DNA of 64,000 nt from an uncultured Candidatus Melainabacteria bacterium. Lineage in GTDB: Bacteria; Cyanobacteriota; Vampirovibrionia; Gastranaerophilales; Gastranaerophilaceae. Positions 17,121 through 24,695 of this stretch are shown here, piece by piece (the first letter of the stretch is position 1; every line of letters starts with the position of its first letter). Made by a program: the position numbers and the translations under genes. The notes beneath the pieces are model-generated. The model was not told the DNA's origin. It was given only the letters and a program-made list of their open reading frames with translations, and made no database searches. The DNA is taken from the NCBI GenBank assembly GCA_934717745.1, contig CAKUZB010000001.1, positions 248,001 to 312,000 on the forward strand. The letters run 5' to 3'.

Positions 17121-19244
17121 TTATTTAGGTTCTATCGTAATTTTTACAACGTTATTTCCAAACGCAGTCGGTGCGGAAAAATATTCAATATCTTCGCTAA
17201 TACTTCCGTTCATAAGATTACTTTTATCATGGTTATTCAATTCGCTATATGAAACCAATATAATTACTTTCAATTGTTTGTTGAATTTCTCTGAATTTTG
17301 TTTTTTAAGGTTAATTATGTATTTGGTGAATTTAGGTTCATTATTTTTTAAACTGTTGTAATTCCCTTGCCAAATGAGGTTTGTACTTTTCGTTGGAAGT
17401 ATTTTTGCGTAATCTACCGGATCAACCATTCCTATAATTGCAAAATCAGGGTGTAATGTTGCTTGAGTTATGGCAATATTGCTTAAAAAATTATATGCCC
17501 TACTGCTTTTCCACTCATTATTGAACGTTATTGAGCCAAAACTAATTATTAAAAGAAACGATAATATGAAATTTATTATTTTGTGTTTCCATTTTAAACA
17601 AACTAAAGAGGTCATTAAAAGTATTAAAAACGGGTAAACTATTATGTAGTAATAAGGTACTAATATTGAACGTTTTATTGAAAATAAAATAGTGAAAACA
17701 TATATAAATGTTATTAAATATATTAAATAAGTCAAAAATTCTAAGACTTTTTTCTCAGGAATTTCAAATAATTTGATTTTCGGGTTAAATTTTATGGTGA
17801 ATAAAACTATTGCATAAAGTAAAATTAATCCGCCTAAAATGTAATGGTTTCCAAAGTTTATATTAATTATCAGATTGACTCTGTCCAATGAAAAAGGTGT
17901 AATCCAGTCATTATATTTGCCGTCTAAAAGTCCTTTTTTTATAAAGGTTAATATTGCATAAGGCATAAATGATAGTGCAATTATAATGTTTGTTAAAATG
18001 AAGTTTAAAGTTTTAGTTTTGCTTTGTTGTCCTTTTGCATAATAAAAAATTCCGTAAACAAAATTGAAAAAAGCCACCAAAAGACCAAATAAATGGTTAT
18101 TTATCAATAAAATTGAAGTTATTATGAAGCCGAAAATGTTTTTTGGAGAATCTTTTTCCAAAAACTTGAATAGAAAATATACTACAAGAGGAACTAGAAA
18201 TAGCGAAAGGGCATAACTCCTGTATTCTTGAGAATAGGATATGTGATAAATCGAAATACATATTAAAAATGTACTTAAAAGAGCAACAGTTTTGTTAATT
18301 CTATCTTTCGTCAACAAGTATAATGATAAAAGACTTAAAGAACCTGTAATTGCAGGTAATAATCTTGCCCATTCAAGAGTGTAATTTCCGATTTTGAACC
18401 AAATTTTTGAAACCAATGCAAATAGTGGCGGATTGCCGGGGTCTTCGAAAATTTGTGTCCAAGGGGTGAATGGGCTTCCTGTAAATACCGTTATGTAATG
18501 TTCGTCCCACCAAAATCCGATTTCTGCACACATGTTTAATCTAATTAATAATCCGATTAAGAATATAGTAAAAATTGGGAAAAAACGGAATTTTTCAAGA
18601 GGATTTTTTTTAAATAAAAAAAGTCCAAAGATTAGTAAAACCCAAGGTATTATATAAATTCTCCAACAGTAAAATAACGATAGTAAAAAGACTTTTACTT
18701 CATTTATAACACCTTTATAGTTTATGCATTTAGAATATTTTACTTTTGTAACTTCAGGAGGGAATTGTATTACGGTAAAATTATTTATGCCATTTACATA
18801 GATTTCTTTTTTAAGTTTTTTAATTTGTTTTTGGTCAAAACTCCAATAATCTTTGCCAATAAAAATTGAAAGGTTTGAAATGTTGTTTAAAACTTCATCT
18901 TTATCTTTTGAAAAAAACGCAATTCCGGTGTTGTATAAAGGCATATTGCTTGTAAAAGATGTTACCTGAGCCTTTTTTGATTTATTATCGATGGCAGGTT
19001 TTAGAAAGAATAAGTCGTTTTCGTTTGTTTTAAGTAATAAAAGATTTTTTAACGGCTTGTTAGTTTCGATATTTATAGCCACTATGCTGTAATTAGAAGA
19101 AAAATAAGGAATTATAATTTTTTCTTTGTTTTTGAAATAACAAAAAACGAAAGAAGTTATTACTACGAAAAGAAAGATGTATGTAATAAGTGTTTGTTTT
19201 TCTTTGCAGAATGCACAAAATTTTTGTAGGAATTCGTTTTTCAT
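17121..19244 (-). CDS. GT39-like (ArnT/PMT family) membrane glycosyltransferase
   Basis: This polytopic protein of about 707 residues has an N-terminal membrane segment, an extracytoplasmic domain and about ten further membrane helices. The PMT/ArnT signature is GFWWDEHYITVF, with the catalytic Asp-Glu in the first loop, followed by PLFALVSKIWFKIG, ARLLPAITGSLSLLSLYLL and SYSQEYRSYALSLFL. Such enzymes transfer sugars from polyprenyl-phosphate donors outside the membrane. I chose the ATG at 19244; a GTG at 19277 would add 11 residues, and neither has a good ribosome site. A promoter, short leader and terminator lie upstream (19297-19400), suggesting attenuation. It converges on ugd. Confidence 0.85.
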   Translation of the reverse strand: MKNEFLQKFCAFCKEKQTLITYIFLFVVITSFVFCYFKNKEKIIIPYFSSNYSIVAINIETNKPLKNLLLLKTNENDLFFLKPAIDNKSKKAQVTSFTSNMPLYNTGIAFFSKDKDEVLNNISNLSIFIGKDYWSFDQKQIKKLKKEIYVNGINNFTVIQFPPEVTKVKYSKCINYKGVINEVKVFLLSLFYCWRIYIIPWVLLIFGLFLFKKNPLEKFRFFPIFTIFLIGLLIRLNMCAEIGFWWDEHYITVFTGSPFTPWTQIFEDPGNPPLFALVSKIWFKIGNYTLEWARLLPAITGSLSLLSLYLLTKDRINKTVALLSTFLICISIYHISYSQEYRSYALSLFLVPLVVYFLFKFLEKDSPKNIFGFIITSILLINNHLFGLLVAFFNFVYGIFYYAKGQQSKTKTLNFILTNIIIALSFMPYAILTFIKKGLLDGKYNDWITPFSLDRVNLIININFGNHYILGGLILLYAIVLFTIKFNPKIKLFEIPEKKVLEFLTYLIYLITFIYVFTILFSIKRSILVPYYYIIVYPFLILLMTSLVCLKWKHKIINFILSFLLIISFGSITFNNEWKSSRAYNFLSNIAITQATLHPDFAIIGMVDPVDYAKILPTKSTNLIWQGNYNSLKNNEPKFTKYIINLKKQNSEKFNKQLKVIILVSYSELNNHDKSNLMNGSISEDIEYFSAPTAFGNNVVKITIEPK

Positions 19245-19296
19245 AGAATAAAAATACTTAAAATAAGGTAAAAACACAATGGATTTTGAAAAAATG

Positions 19297-19365
19297 TAAA
19301 AAAAAAGACCTTATAAATAAGGTCTGTCCGTTTAAATAAGAAGAGAGAGCTTCATATTATTATAT
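19297..19365 (-). ncRNA. Short leader RNA or small RNA ending in an intrinsic terminator, upstream of the GT39-like gene
   Basis: The promoter at 19372-19400 predicts transcription from about 19365. After about 40 nt the RNA would form the stem AGACCTTA / TAAGGTCT (19306-19325, loop TAAA) followed by a run of U, which is a complete intrinsic terminator. The transcript contains a seven-codon frame, MKLSLLI and stop, without a ribosome site. The GT39-like coding start is 20-53 nt beyond the terminator, so this is either an attenuator leader or an independent RNA of about 70 nt. Confidence 0.55.
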
Positions 19366-19371
19366 GTCTAT

Positions 19372-19400
19372 ATTATGCAACAGAAAATTGACTTTGTCAA
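19372..19400 (-). promoter_or_regulatory. Sigma-70-type promoter (TTGACA, 17 bp, CATAAT)
   Basis: On the minus strand TTGACA (19400-19395) and CATAAT (19377-19372) are separated by exactly 17 bp. It directs transcription toward the terminator at 19306-19325 and the GT39-like gene. Confidence 0.7.
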
Positions 19401-19503
19401 AAATATTTTAACTTATGTAAAGGAAAATTTGTAAAAATCGAAATATTTTTAGAATGATTGTGTTATGATAGTCTGGTAGGATATTATAAAAGGAGAATTA
19501 GTC

Positions 19504-20064
19504 ATAGCAGGCGAAGAAAGATACGGTCAAAAGAAAGACTCAAAAGATAAAGTTATAATGAATGAACGAATTAGAGTAAAAGAGGTTCGTTTGATTGGTG
19601 AAGACGGAACAAACCATGGAGTAGTTCCAACATCAGAGGCAATGGAAATGGCTGAAGATGCAGATTTAGATTTAGTTTTAATCAATCCAAATCAAGATCC
19701 GCCTGTAGCGAAAATTTTAAACTACGGAAAATATAAATACGAAATTGAAAAAAGAGCAAAAGAGGCTAAGAAAAAACAACATACAGTAGATATTAAAGAA
19801 ATCAAAATCAGATATAAAATTGATGTTCATGATTATAATGTAAGAATTAATAATATTAAAAAATTCATTACGCAAGGTAATAAAGTAAAAGTTATTGTAA
19901 TGTTACGTGGTCGTGAAATGCAACACTCAAAATTAGCGTTTGATTTGGCAGAAAGATTTGTAGAAGATTTGAAAAATGAACCAATCGCAATAGAAAAGAA
20001 ACCTCAGTTAGAGGGAAGAAATGTAACATTGTTACTTGGGCCTCAAACAAAAGATAGTAAATAG
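19504..20064 (+). CDS. infC: Translation initiation factor IF-3, AUA start
   Basis: IF-3 binds the 30S subunit and rejects non-canonical start codons. The frame encodes the IF-3 N domain (NERIRVKEVRLIGEDGTNHG, SEAMEMAEDADLDLVLINP, PPVAKILNYGKYKYE) and C domain (KEIKIRYKIDVHDYNVRIN, KVKVIVMLRGREMQHSKLA). The ATG at 19558 lacks a ribosome site, whereas AGGAG at 19491-19495 sits 8 nt before an in-frame ATA at 19504. The start there gives AGEERYGQKKDSKDKVIMNE, normal for IF-3. An AUA start implies the autoregulation known for infC in E. coli, where the start is AUU. An extended -10 TGTTATGAT lies at 19461-19469. rpmI and rplT do not follow; tRNA-Phe does. Confidence 0.93.
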   Translation: MAGEERYGQKKDSKDKVIMNERIRVKEVRLIGEDGTNHGVVPTSEAMEMAEDADLDLVLINPNQDPPVAKILNYGKYKYEIEKRAKEAKKKQHTVDIKEIKIRYKIDVHDYNVRINNIKKFITQGNKVKVIVMLRGREMQHSKLAFDLAERFVEDLKNEPIAIEKKPQLEGRNVTLLLGPQTKDSK

Positions 20065-20092
20065 AAAACAAAAGTTTTAAAATAAATAAAAC

Positions 20093-20120
20093 TTGACTAT
20101 AAAAAATTATTTAGTAGAAT
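20093..20120 (+). promoter_or_regulatory. Promoter of tRNA-Phe (TTGACT, 16 bp, TAGAAT)
   Basis: TTGACT at 20093-20098 and TAGAAT at 20115-20120 are separated by 16 bp. They lie about 47 nt upstream of the mature tRNA-Phe. Confidence 0.6.
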
Positions 20121-20167
20121 AGATATATAAACAACGAGCAAACAAGAAATGTTTAATGAAATAAAAA

Positions 20168-20243
20168 GCCGCGTTAGCTCAGTTGGTAGAGCAAGGGACT
20201 GAAAATCCCTGTGTCCTTGGTTCGATTCCGAGACGCGGCACCA
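20168..20243 (+). tRNA. tRNA-Phe (anticodon GAA)
   Basis: This is a complete cloverleaf. The acceptor GCCGCGT pairs with ACGCGGC, the D arm is GCTCAGTTGGTAGAGC, the anticodon stem GGGA/TCCC holds loop CTGAAAA, and the T arm is CTTGG-TTCGATT-CCGAG. Discriminator A and an encoded CCA follow. Its 3' end is duplicated at 24486, marking it as the integration site of the downstream island. Confidence 0.97.
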
Positions 20244-20270
20244 TTAGAAAGACCTAGTAATAGGTCTTTT
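20235..20270 (+). repeat. Direct repeat copy 1: tRNA-Phe 3' end plus terminator (attL-like)
   Basis: The 36 nt beginning GCGGCACCATTAGAAAGACC are identical to 24486-24521. The repeat covers the tRNA-Phe 3' end and the stem of its terminator, the usual target of tRNA-directed integrases. Confidence 0.85.
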
Positions 20271-20273
20271 TTT
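20248..20273 (+). terminator. Terminator of tRNA-Phe
   Basis: The 9-bp stem AAAGACCTA / TAGGTCTTT with loop GTAA is followed by T residues and begins 5 nt after the CCA end. The same stem is repeated at the far end of the island (24499-24521). Confidence 0.8.
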
Positions 20274-20443
20274 AGTGTCTCGAAATCGAACCAAGACTCG
20301 ACAAAGTCCAGTCCTTGGTTCTCCCCTCTCGAAAAATGATAAATAATCATTTTTCTCGGCAGAGTGAGACGTGGCACCATTAGAAAGACCTAGTAATAGT
20401 TTTTTAAAATTTTTAATTTTTAAACTTAATGTAGTAAAACAAT
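20271..20443. other. Scrambled tRNA-Phe fragments and second att-like copy
   Basis: No coding sequence is seen. Positions 20279-20295 hold an inverted, slightly altered copy of the tRNA T-arm. Positions 20310-20322 repeat TCCTTGGTTCT in direct orientation. A hairpin GAAAAATGAT / ATCATTTTTC follows at 20333-20357. Positions 20367-20400 repeat the tRNA 3' end and terminator start (one C-to-T change in GAGACGTGGCACC), after which the copy breaks off. This looks like the trace of an earlier or tandem insertion at the same site. Confidence 0.6.
20367..20400 (+). repeat. Direct repeat copy 2 (internal, truncated)
   Basis: This 34-nt segment matches 20230-20263 with a single mismatch (CGTGGC for CGCGGC) and then diverges before the second half of the terminator stem. 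It divides the island into a 134-bp unit and a 4.1-kb unit. Confidence 0.8.
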
Positions 20444-20648
20444 CAGTTTGACAGAGATGGTTAGTTTGATAATTTTTGGCAAAGTTCGCTCGTTGTAGGG
20501 CTTTGGGCGGTCGGAAGCAGGTTGATTTAAAAAATATCAAACTAATCTTTCTTGCACTTTATCTGCATTTTAACTGCTCGCACTTTCACTTTATTTTCAA
20601 TACTTTTCAGCAGTTTGATAGTTTACGGTTAGTTTGATATTTTACGGC
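20444..20648. repeat. Iteron-like AGTTTGATA repeats
   Basis: Copies of [CT]AGTTTGA[TC]A occur at 20444, 20462, 20611 and 20630 in direct orientation and at 20535-20544 inverted. They form two imperfect direct repeats of about 37 bp (20444-20480 and 20611-20648), each containing two copies 18-19 bp apart and ending TTTGGC or TACGGC. A further inverted near-copy (AATCAAACTG) lies at 24464-24473, 13 bp before the right end repeat. They may be arm-type recombinase sites, iterons or operators. Confidence 0.6.
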
Positions 20649-20666
20649 GATGTGAAAATAAAAAAA

Positions 20667-20876
20667 TCATTTTTCGTTATCAATAAAAAACGCATTTAAG
20701 AAATCTGCGTTATCTCTTAAATTTTTAATCACAGGTGTGAGGTTATAACATTCTTCTATTTCAGGTTGATTTGATACAAAGTAATCAACAATAACGGCTA
20801 TATTATAAACATTTTCTGCCCATTTGCTAATCTTATTAAATTCTTTATTTGTAATATTGTATCCTGCTTCTTCCAT
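20667..20876 (-). CDS. Small hypothetical protein of the island
   Basis: This is a 69-residue acidic helical protein (MEEAGYNITNKEFNKISKWA ...) with AGGAG 7 nt before its ATG. It is transcribed divergently from the nuclease-helicase gene 143 nt away and ends next to the AGTTTGATA repeats. There is no membrane segment or recognised domain. A regulator, antitoxin or excision-related role is conceivable from position only. Real coding is supported by the ribosome site and by the lack of overlap. Confidence 0.6.
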   Translation of the reverse strand: MEEAGYNITNKEFNKISKWAENVYNIAVIVDYFVSNQPEIEECYNLTPVIKNLRDNADFLNAFFIDNEK

Positions 20877-20988
20877 AATCTACTCCTAATATCACGAAAC
20901 ACAATACATGAAAGAAGTTAGAAAAGCGAAAAAGCAGGAAAGATTTTACAAAAGAACATATATCGCATAAAAAAGATAAAAATATTCA

Positions 20989-20997
20989 TGCTAAAAT
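20989..20997 (+). promoter_or_regulatory. Extended -10 promoter of the nuclease-helicase gene
   Basis: TGCTAAAAT lies 23 nt before the ATG and is followed by an AAAGGAAG ribosome site. It is identical to the -10 element at 3964-3972. Confidence 0.55.
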
Positions 20998-21019
20998 AAG
21001 CATAAAGGAAGAATGAAAG

Positions 21020-23011
21020 ATGTGTAGCGCTTTTTATAGTAATGATATTAAAACTTTTTTAAATCAAAATGAAGATGAAATATTTGGCATTATTGCTAAA
21101 AATGATGAGTTTGATTCTGCTTGCAAGCAGAAAGATGCATGGATTGCTCAAATTAGATTACTAAAAAATGTGTTAAATAGATATTCTAACGGTAGTATTA
21201 TTTTTGAATACACTATTCCGCGTGTTGGAGGGCGCATAGATAATGTTGTATTAATTGATGATACTATTTTTGTTTTGGAATTTAAAGTTGGCAATGAAAT
21301 TTATACAGGATCTGCTGCTACACAAGCAAGAACTTATGCAATAGACTTAGCAAATTTTCATGAAGAAAGTCACAATAAAACAATTGTTCCTATTCTTATT
21401 GCAACAGATGCTCCAGATTACGAATTGCAAATTAATAAATATAAAAACAATGTTTATGATGTAATTTATACAAATGGTAATAATTTAACTAAAATTTTTG
21501 ATAAATTCAAAAAACTATTTAGCAGTCAAACTCAACTTGATAAATGGTTAAATTCTCGTTATGTTCCGACTCCTACAATAATTGAAGCAGCAGAGATTTT
21601 ATATAATAATCATTCAGTTGATGATATTTCCCAAAATGAAGCGGCAGAAAATTTAACAAAAACATCTACTGCAGTGCAAAAAATAATTGAATATTCAAAA
21701 CAAGATCATCAAAAGTCTATTTGCTTTATCACAGGAGTTCCTGGTGCTGGCAAAACATTAGCAGGTTTGAATATTGCAATAGAAAATCAAAAAACGACAG
21801 GTAAAAATTATTCCTGTTTTTTAACAGGAAATCAACCGCTTGTTTCAGTTTTAAGAGAAGCTTTAGCGCGTGATGATAATAAAAGAACTGGTATTCCTAT
21901 TGGTGAAGCAAGAGACAATGTTAAATCTTTTATACAGATAATTCATTATTTTAGAGATGAATCGCTCAAAAATTTGGATATTCCCCCGGTTGACAACGTT
22001 GTAATTTTTGATGAAGCGCAAAGAGCATGGCAACAAGCACAACTTTCAAATTTTATGAATGAAAAGAAAGCTGCAATACTTAATAAATTGCCAGATGATA
22101 AACGACATAAAATTCTTTCAATGAGTGAACCTGAATTGCTTATTGAATATATGAATAGACATCAGGATTGGGCCGTTATAGTTTGTCTTGTTGGCGGTGG
22201 GCAAGATATAAACACAGGTGAAGCAGGTATTCAGGAATGGTTTGATTCTTTGCGCCGTTCATATCCTGATTGGAAAGTTTATGTATCAAATAAAATTACA
22301 GAAGAAGAATATGTTGGTAATAACTCTTTTGACAAATTAATTGAGGGTTTAAATTGTAAAACCGTTGAAGAACTACATTTGTCTATATCCTTAAGATCAT
22401 TTAGAAGCGAAAAGGTAGCTAATTTTGTTCATCATTTGTTGAATAATGAAAAAGAACAGGCTGCAGCGATATACCAAGAAATTAAAAAGGTTTATCCAAT
22501 CTGTATGACAAGAGATTTGAATACCGCTAAAGAATGGATTAAAAAACAAACAGAAGGTAAAAATTGTAGGTATGGTCTTATTGCAAGTTCACAAGCTAAA
22601 CGTCTTCGTGCAGAAGGCATTTGGGTTGAATGTAAATGCAAACCAGAAAAATGGTTTTTAGAAGGAAAAAACGATATAAAATCCTCGTATTTTATGGAAG
22701 AAGTTGCAACAGAATTTGATATTCAAGGTTTAGAAATAGATTATGCGCTTGTTGGTTGGGATGCAGATTATCGTTATGAAAACGGGCATTTTGAATGTTA
22801 TAAACCAAGTGGCTCAAAATGGCAAACTATAAATAAAGAGGATAACAGGCGTTATCTCAAAAATGCATATCGTGTATTATTAACCCGCGCACGCGAAGGT
22901 TTTATAATTTTTGTTCCTAAGGGTGATGATTCTGATAATACAAGATTGTGCAAGTATTATGATGAATTGTGGGAATATTTAAAAGATATTAAAATAGAAG
23001 AGATAAAGTAG
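21020..23011 (+). CDS. PD-(D/E)xK nuclease fused to a DUF2075 superfamily 1 helicase-like ATPase
   Basis: This 663-residue protein has two parts. Residues 60-110 show a PD-(D/E)xK nuclease core: E63, D74 in GRIDNVVLID, E87-F-K89 in FVLEFKVG, and the Q-x-x-x-Y helix TQARTYAIDL. Residues 235-640 are a DUF2075/Schlafen-group-3-like ATPase with Walker A GVPGAGKTLAG (239-249), Walker B VVIFDEAQRAW (DEAQ at 331-334) and a motif VI RVLLTRAREGFIIFVP near the end. Such nuclease-helicase fusions occur in anti-phage islands. It has AAAGGAAG before the ATG and lies 14 nt upstream of the DUF4365 gene in a tRNA-bounded island. The defence role is inference. Confidence 0.82.
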   Translation: MCSAFYSNDIKTFLNQNEDEIFGIIAKNDEFDSACKQKDAWIAQIRLLKNVLNRYSNGSIIFEYTIPRVGGRIDNVVLIDDTIFVLEFKVGNEIYTGSAATQARTYAIDLANFHEESHNKTIVPILIATDAPDYELQINKYKNNVYDVIYTNGNNLTKIFDKFKKLFSSQTQLDKWLNSRYVPTPTIIEAAEILYNNHSVDDISQNEAAENLTKTSTAVQKIIEYSKQDHQKSICFITGVPGAGKTLAGLNIAIENQKTTGKNYSCFLTGNQPLVSVLREALARDDNKRTGIPIGEARDNVKSFIQIIHYFRDESLKNLDIPPVDNVVIFDEAQRAWQQAQLSNFMNEKKAAILNKLPDDKRHKILSMSEPELLIEYMNRHQDWAVIVCLVGGGQDINTGEAGIQEWFDSLRRSYPDWKVYVSNKITEEEYVGNNSFDKLIEGLNCKTVEELHLSISLRSFRSEKVANFVHHLLNNEKEQAAAIYQEIKKVYPICMTRDLNTAKEWIKKQTEGKNCRYGLIASSQAKRLRAEGIWVECKCKPEKWFLEGKNDIKSSYFMEEVATEFDIQGLEIDYALVGWDADYRYENGHFECYKPSGSKWQTINKEDNRRYLKNAYRVLLTRAREGFIIFVPKGDDSDNTRLCKYYDELWEYLKDIKIEEIK

Positions 23012-23025
23012 GCTAATAATAAATA

Positions 23026-24126
23026 ATGAATATCCAACAAAATACAATAATTGAATATGATGGAATTGATTCACTAAAAAAAATTGTTAGAAAAAATGGT
23101 TCATTTTTTAGGGAAATACATAAAGATACAGATATTGGTCATGATTCATATATTGAGTTTCTAGTTCCAACAGAAACGGGCTATCAGTCTACTGGAATAG
23201 AGGTAAAAGTACAAGTAAAATCTGGGAAATCATATTTTAATAAAGATTATGCTTTTATAAAGGGAGATAAGGAACATTTTGAATATTGGAAAAACCACAT
23301 ATTACCCACTATTGGGATAGTATATAACCCAGAAACTGAAAAATTATATTGGGTAAATATCACAGAATATATTTTTAACAATTCTGAATGTAAGTCATAT
23401 AATATTCCATGTAGAAGAAATTTAAATTCCGATAATTTTGAAGATTTTCGTAATGAATGTATTAACTATTGTCGCAAAGATAAGAATAGAATATCAACTA
23501 CAAAAAGAATTGAAATGCTATATTCTGATAATGTAGAAGAAGCACAATTAGTGTTAAAAACGCTATTTTTGTTAGAACGAAATACTCAATTATTTTGGAA
23601 TATTATTATTTCATATTTATCAATATGCAAAGAAAAAAGTACATTAGAAGGCATTGTTTATTATTTGTCAATTGCAATAGGTGATCAAGTTGATGTATTT
23701 TGGCATAAAGATAATATAATTAACGATACTATTCAGTCTTGGTTAACTGACAAGTTTAATCAAATTGTTACCGAAAATCTGTTATATAAAATTTTGTCTG
23801 TTATTCAGCCAGAAATAGGTATAAATAGAGGAACAATTGGCGGTTTAATAATTCTATTTATAAAAAAAATTAAAAGTAGAAAACAACTTTTAATAAAAAT
23901 TTTTGAAAATACAAAATATGATTTTTATATTCGTAACATTGCATTAATGTATTATTTAAGTGAAACAAATAATGAAGAAGCAATAAATTGGCTTCAACAA
24001 CAGTTAGCCTTAATAAATAACGAACAATTACCGCTAAATTTAAATATTCCTATATATTATGAATTTAAAGAAGAATTTTTATTGTATTTGCAAATAATAT
24101 CGGAGCAAGGTGGGATATATTTTTAA
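23026..24126 (+). CDS. DUF4365 (PD-(D/E)xK-like) protein
   Basis: This 366-residue protein begins with a DUF4365 domain: SFFREIHKDTDIGHDSYIEF, then TGIEVKVQVKSGKSYF. The acidic residues D40 and E44 and the Q63-x-K65 pair correspond to the nuclease-like core, in which Q-x-K replaces the usual E-x-K. YAFIKGDKEHFEYWK and PTIGIVYNPETEKLYWVNIT complete the domain. The remaining 200 residues are alpha-helical, HEAT-like (WNIIISYLSICKEKSTLEGI, NEEAINWLQQQLALINNEQL). The start has no clear ribosome site and follows the helicase stop by 14 nt, so coupling is likely. It probably acts together with the nuclease-helicase. Confidence 0.75.
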   Translation: MNIQQNTIIEYDGIDSLKKIVRKNGSFFREIHKDTDIGHDSYIEFLVPTETGYQSTGIEVKVQVKSGKSYFNKDYAFIKGDKEHFEYWKNHILPTIGIVYNPETEKLYWVNITEYIFNNSECKSYNIPCRRNLNSDNFEDFRNECINYCRKDKNRISTTKRIEMLYSDNVEEAQLVLKTLFLLERNTQLFWNIIISYLSICKEKSTLEGIVYYLSIAIGDQVDVFWHKDNIINDTIQSWLTDKFNQIVTENLLYKILSVIQPEIGINRGTIGGLIILFIKKIKSRKQLLIKIFENTKYDFYIRNIALMYYLSETNNEEAINWLQQQLALINNEQLPLNLNIPIYYEFKEEFLLYLQIISEQGGIYF

Positions 24127-24485
24127 TATTTCTTCGTAATAATTATGCAGATTTTAAACGAAAAATCAATGGTTTTCAGCTATCAAAATCTTCAAAAATC
24201 AGCCTCAAATATAGTGAGTGTTTGCCAAACTTCCTTTTGCATAATTATTATTAAAAGATATTAAGAAGATGTTCAGGGACTTGAAATGTGATTAAAACAG
24301 AGTTAAAGTGTTAATGTAAAAAATATTTTTTGAAAGTTGCAAATTTCAAAAAATCATAATCGAGAGTTTCGGGTTCGTTTTCCGTCGTCTCCTAAATCAA
24401 ACAATAATCACATTGGTTCGTTTCCGACCTGCGGTACTTTCTCAAACTTACTGTTTATATTAATCAAACTGCATGTCGTGGTACA
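24127..24485. other. Non-coding right end of the island with degenerate tRNA-Phe 3' sequence
   Basis: No coding sequence is seen. Positions 24413-24436 read TTGGTTCGTTTCCGACCTGC..., which aligns with the T-arm and 3' end of tRNA-Phe with a few changes. A second, weaker match (GGGTTCGTTTTCCG) lies near 24371-24384. AATCAAACTG, the reverse of the CAGTTTGATA repeat, lies at 24464-24473 just before the right direct repeat. Confidence 0.5.
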
Positions 24486-24521
24486 GCGGCACCATTAGAA
24501 AGACCTAGTAATAGGTCTTTT
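24486..24521 (+). repeat. Direct repeat copy 3 (attR-like)
   Basis: This 36-nt segment is identical to 20235-20270. It carries the tRNA-Phe CCA end and the complete terminator stem, but here no functional tRNA precedes it. Confidence 0.85.
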
Positions 24522-24695
24522 AATTTTTTAATTTTTTAATTTAAGATTACGAATTGTAAAAGTGCTTTTTTTATCCCTTAAAAGTCTTACGTTATAAGTA
24601 ATATAGGTATATTTTTGACAAGATTTAGATTAAAGTAAAAAAAATATCTACCGATAAATATAATATATGAAATTTTATAACGAAAGTAGGCTTAC

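Larger units (their letters stand above)
20244..24521. mobile_element. Small integrated island at tRNA-Phe, without a visible integrase
   Basis: The DNA between the 36-nt direct repeats at 20235 and 24486 is about 4.25 kb. It contains a third partial copy of the repeat (20367-20400), a cluster of AGTTTGATA repeats, one small gene, a nuclease-helicase gene and a DUF4365 gene. The layout is that of an integrative element at a tRNA 3' end. No recombinase gene is present, so it may have been moved in trans or may have lost its integrase. Confidence 0.7.

Noticed and set aside
20174..20540. Two minus-strand open frames across tRNA-Phe and the scrambled repeats
   Set aside because: They run antisense through a functional tRNA and its duplicated pieces, lack ribosome sites, and their similarity to each other comes only from the repeated DNA.
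20235..24521. CRISPR-like array from the three direct repeats
   Set aside because: The copies are 134 bp and 4.1 kb apart, include a tRNA end and terminator, and no cas genes are present; an att-site explanation fits better.
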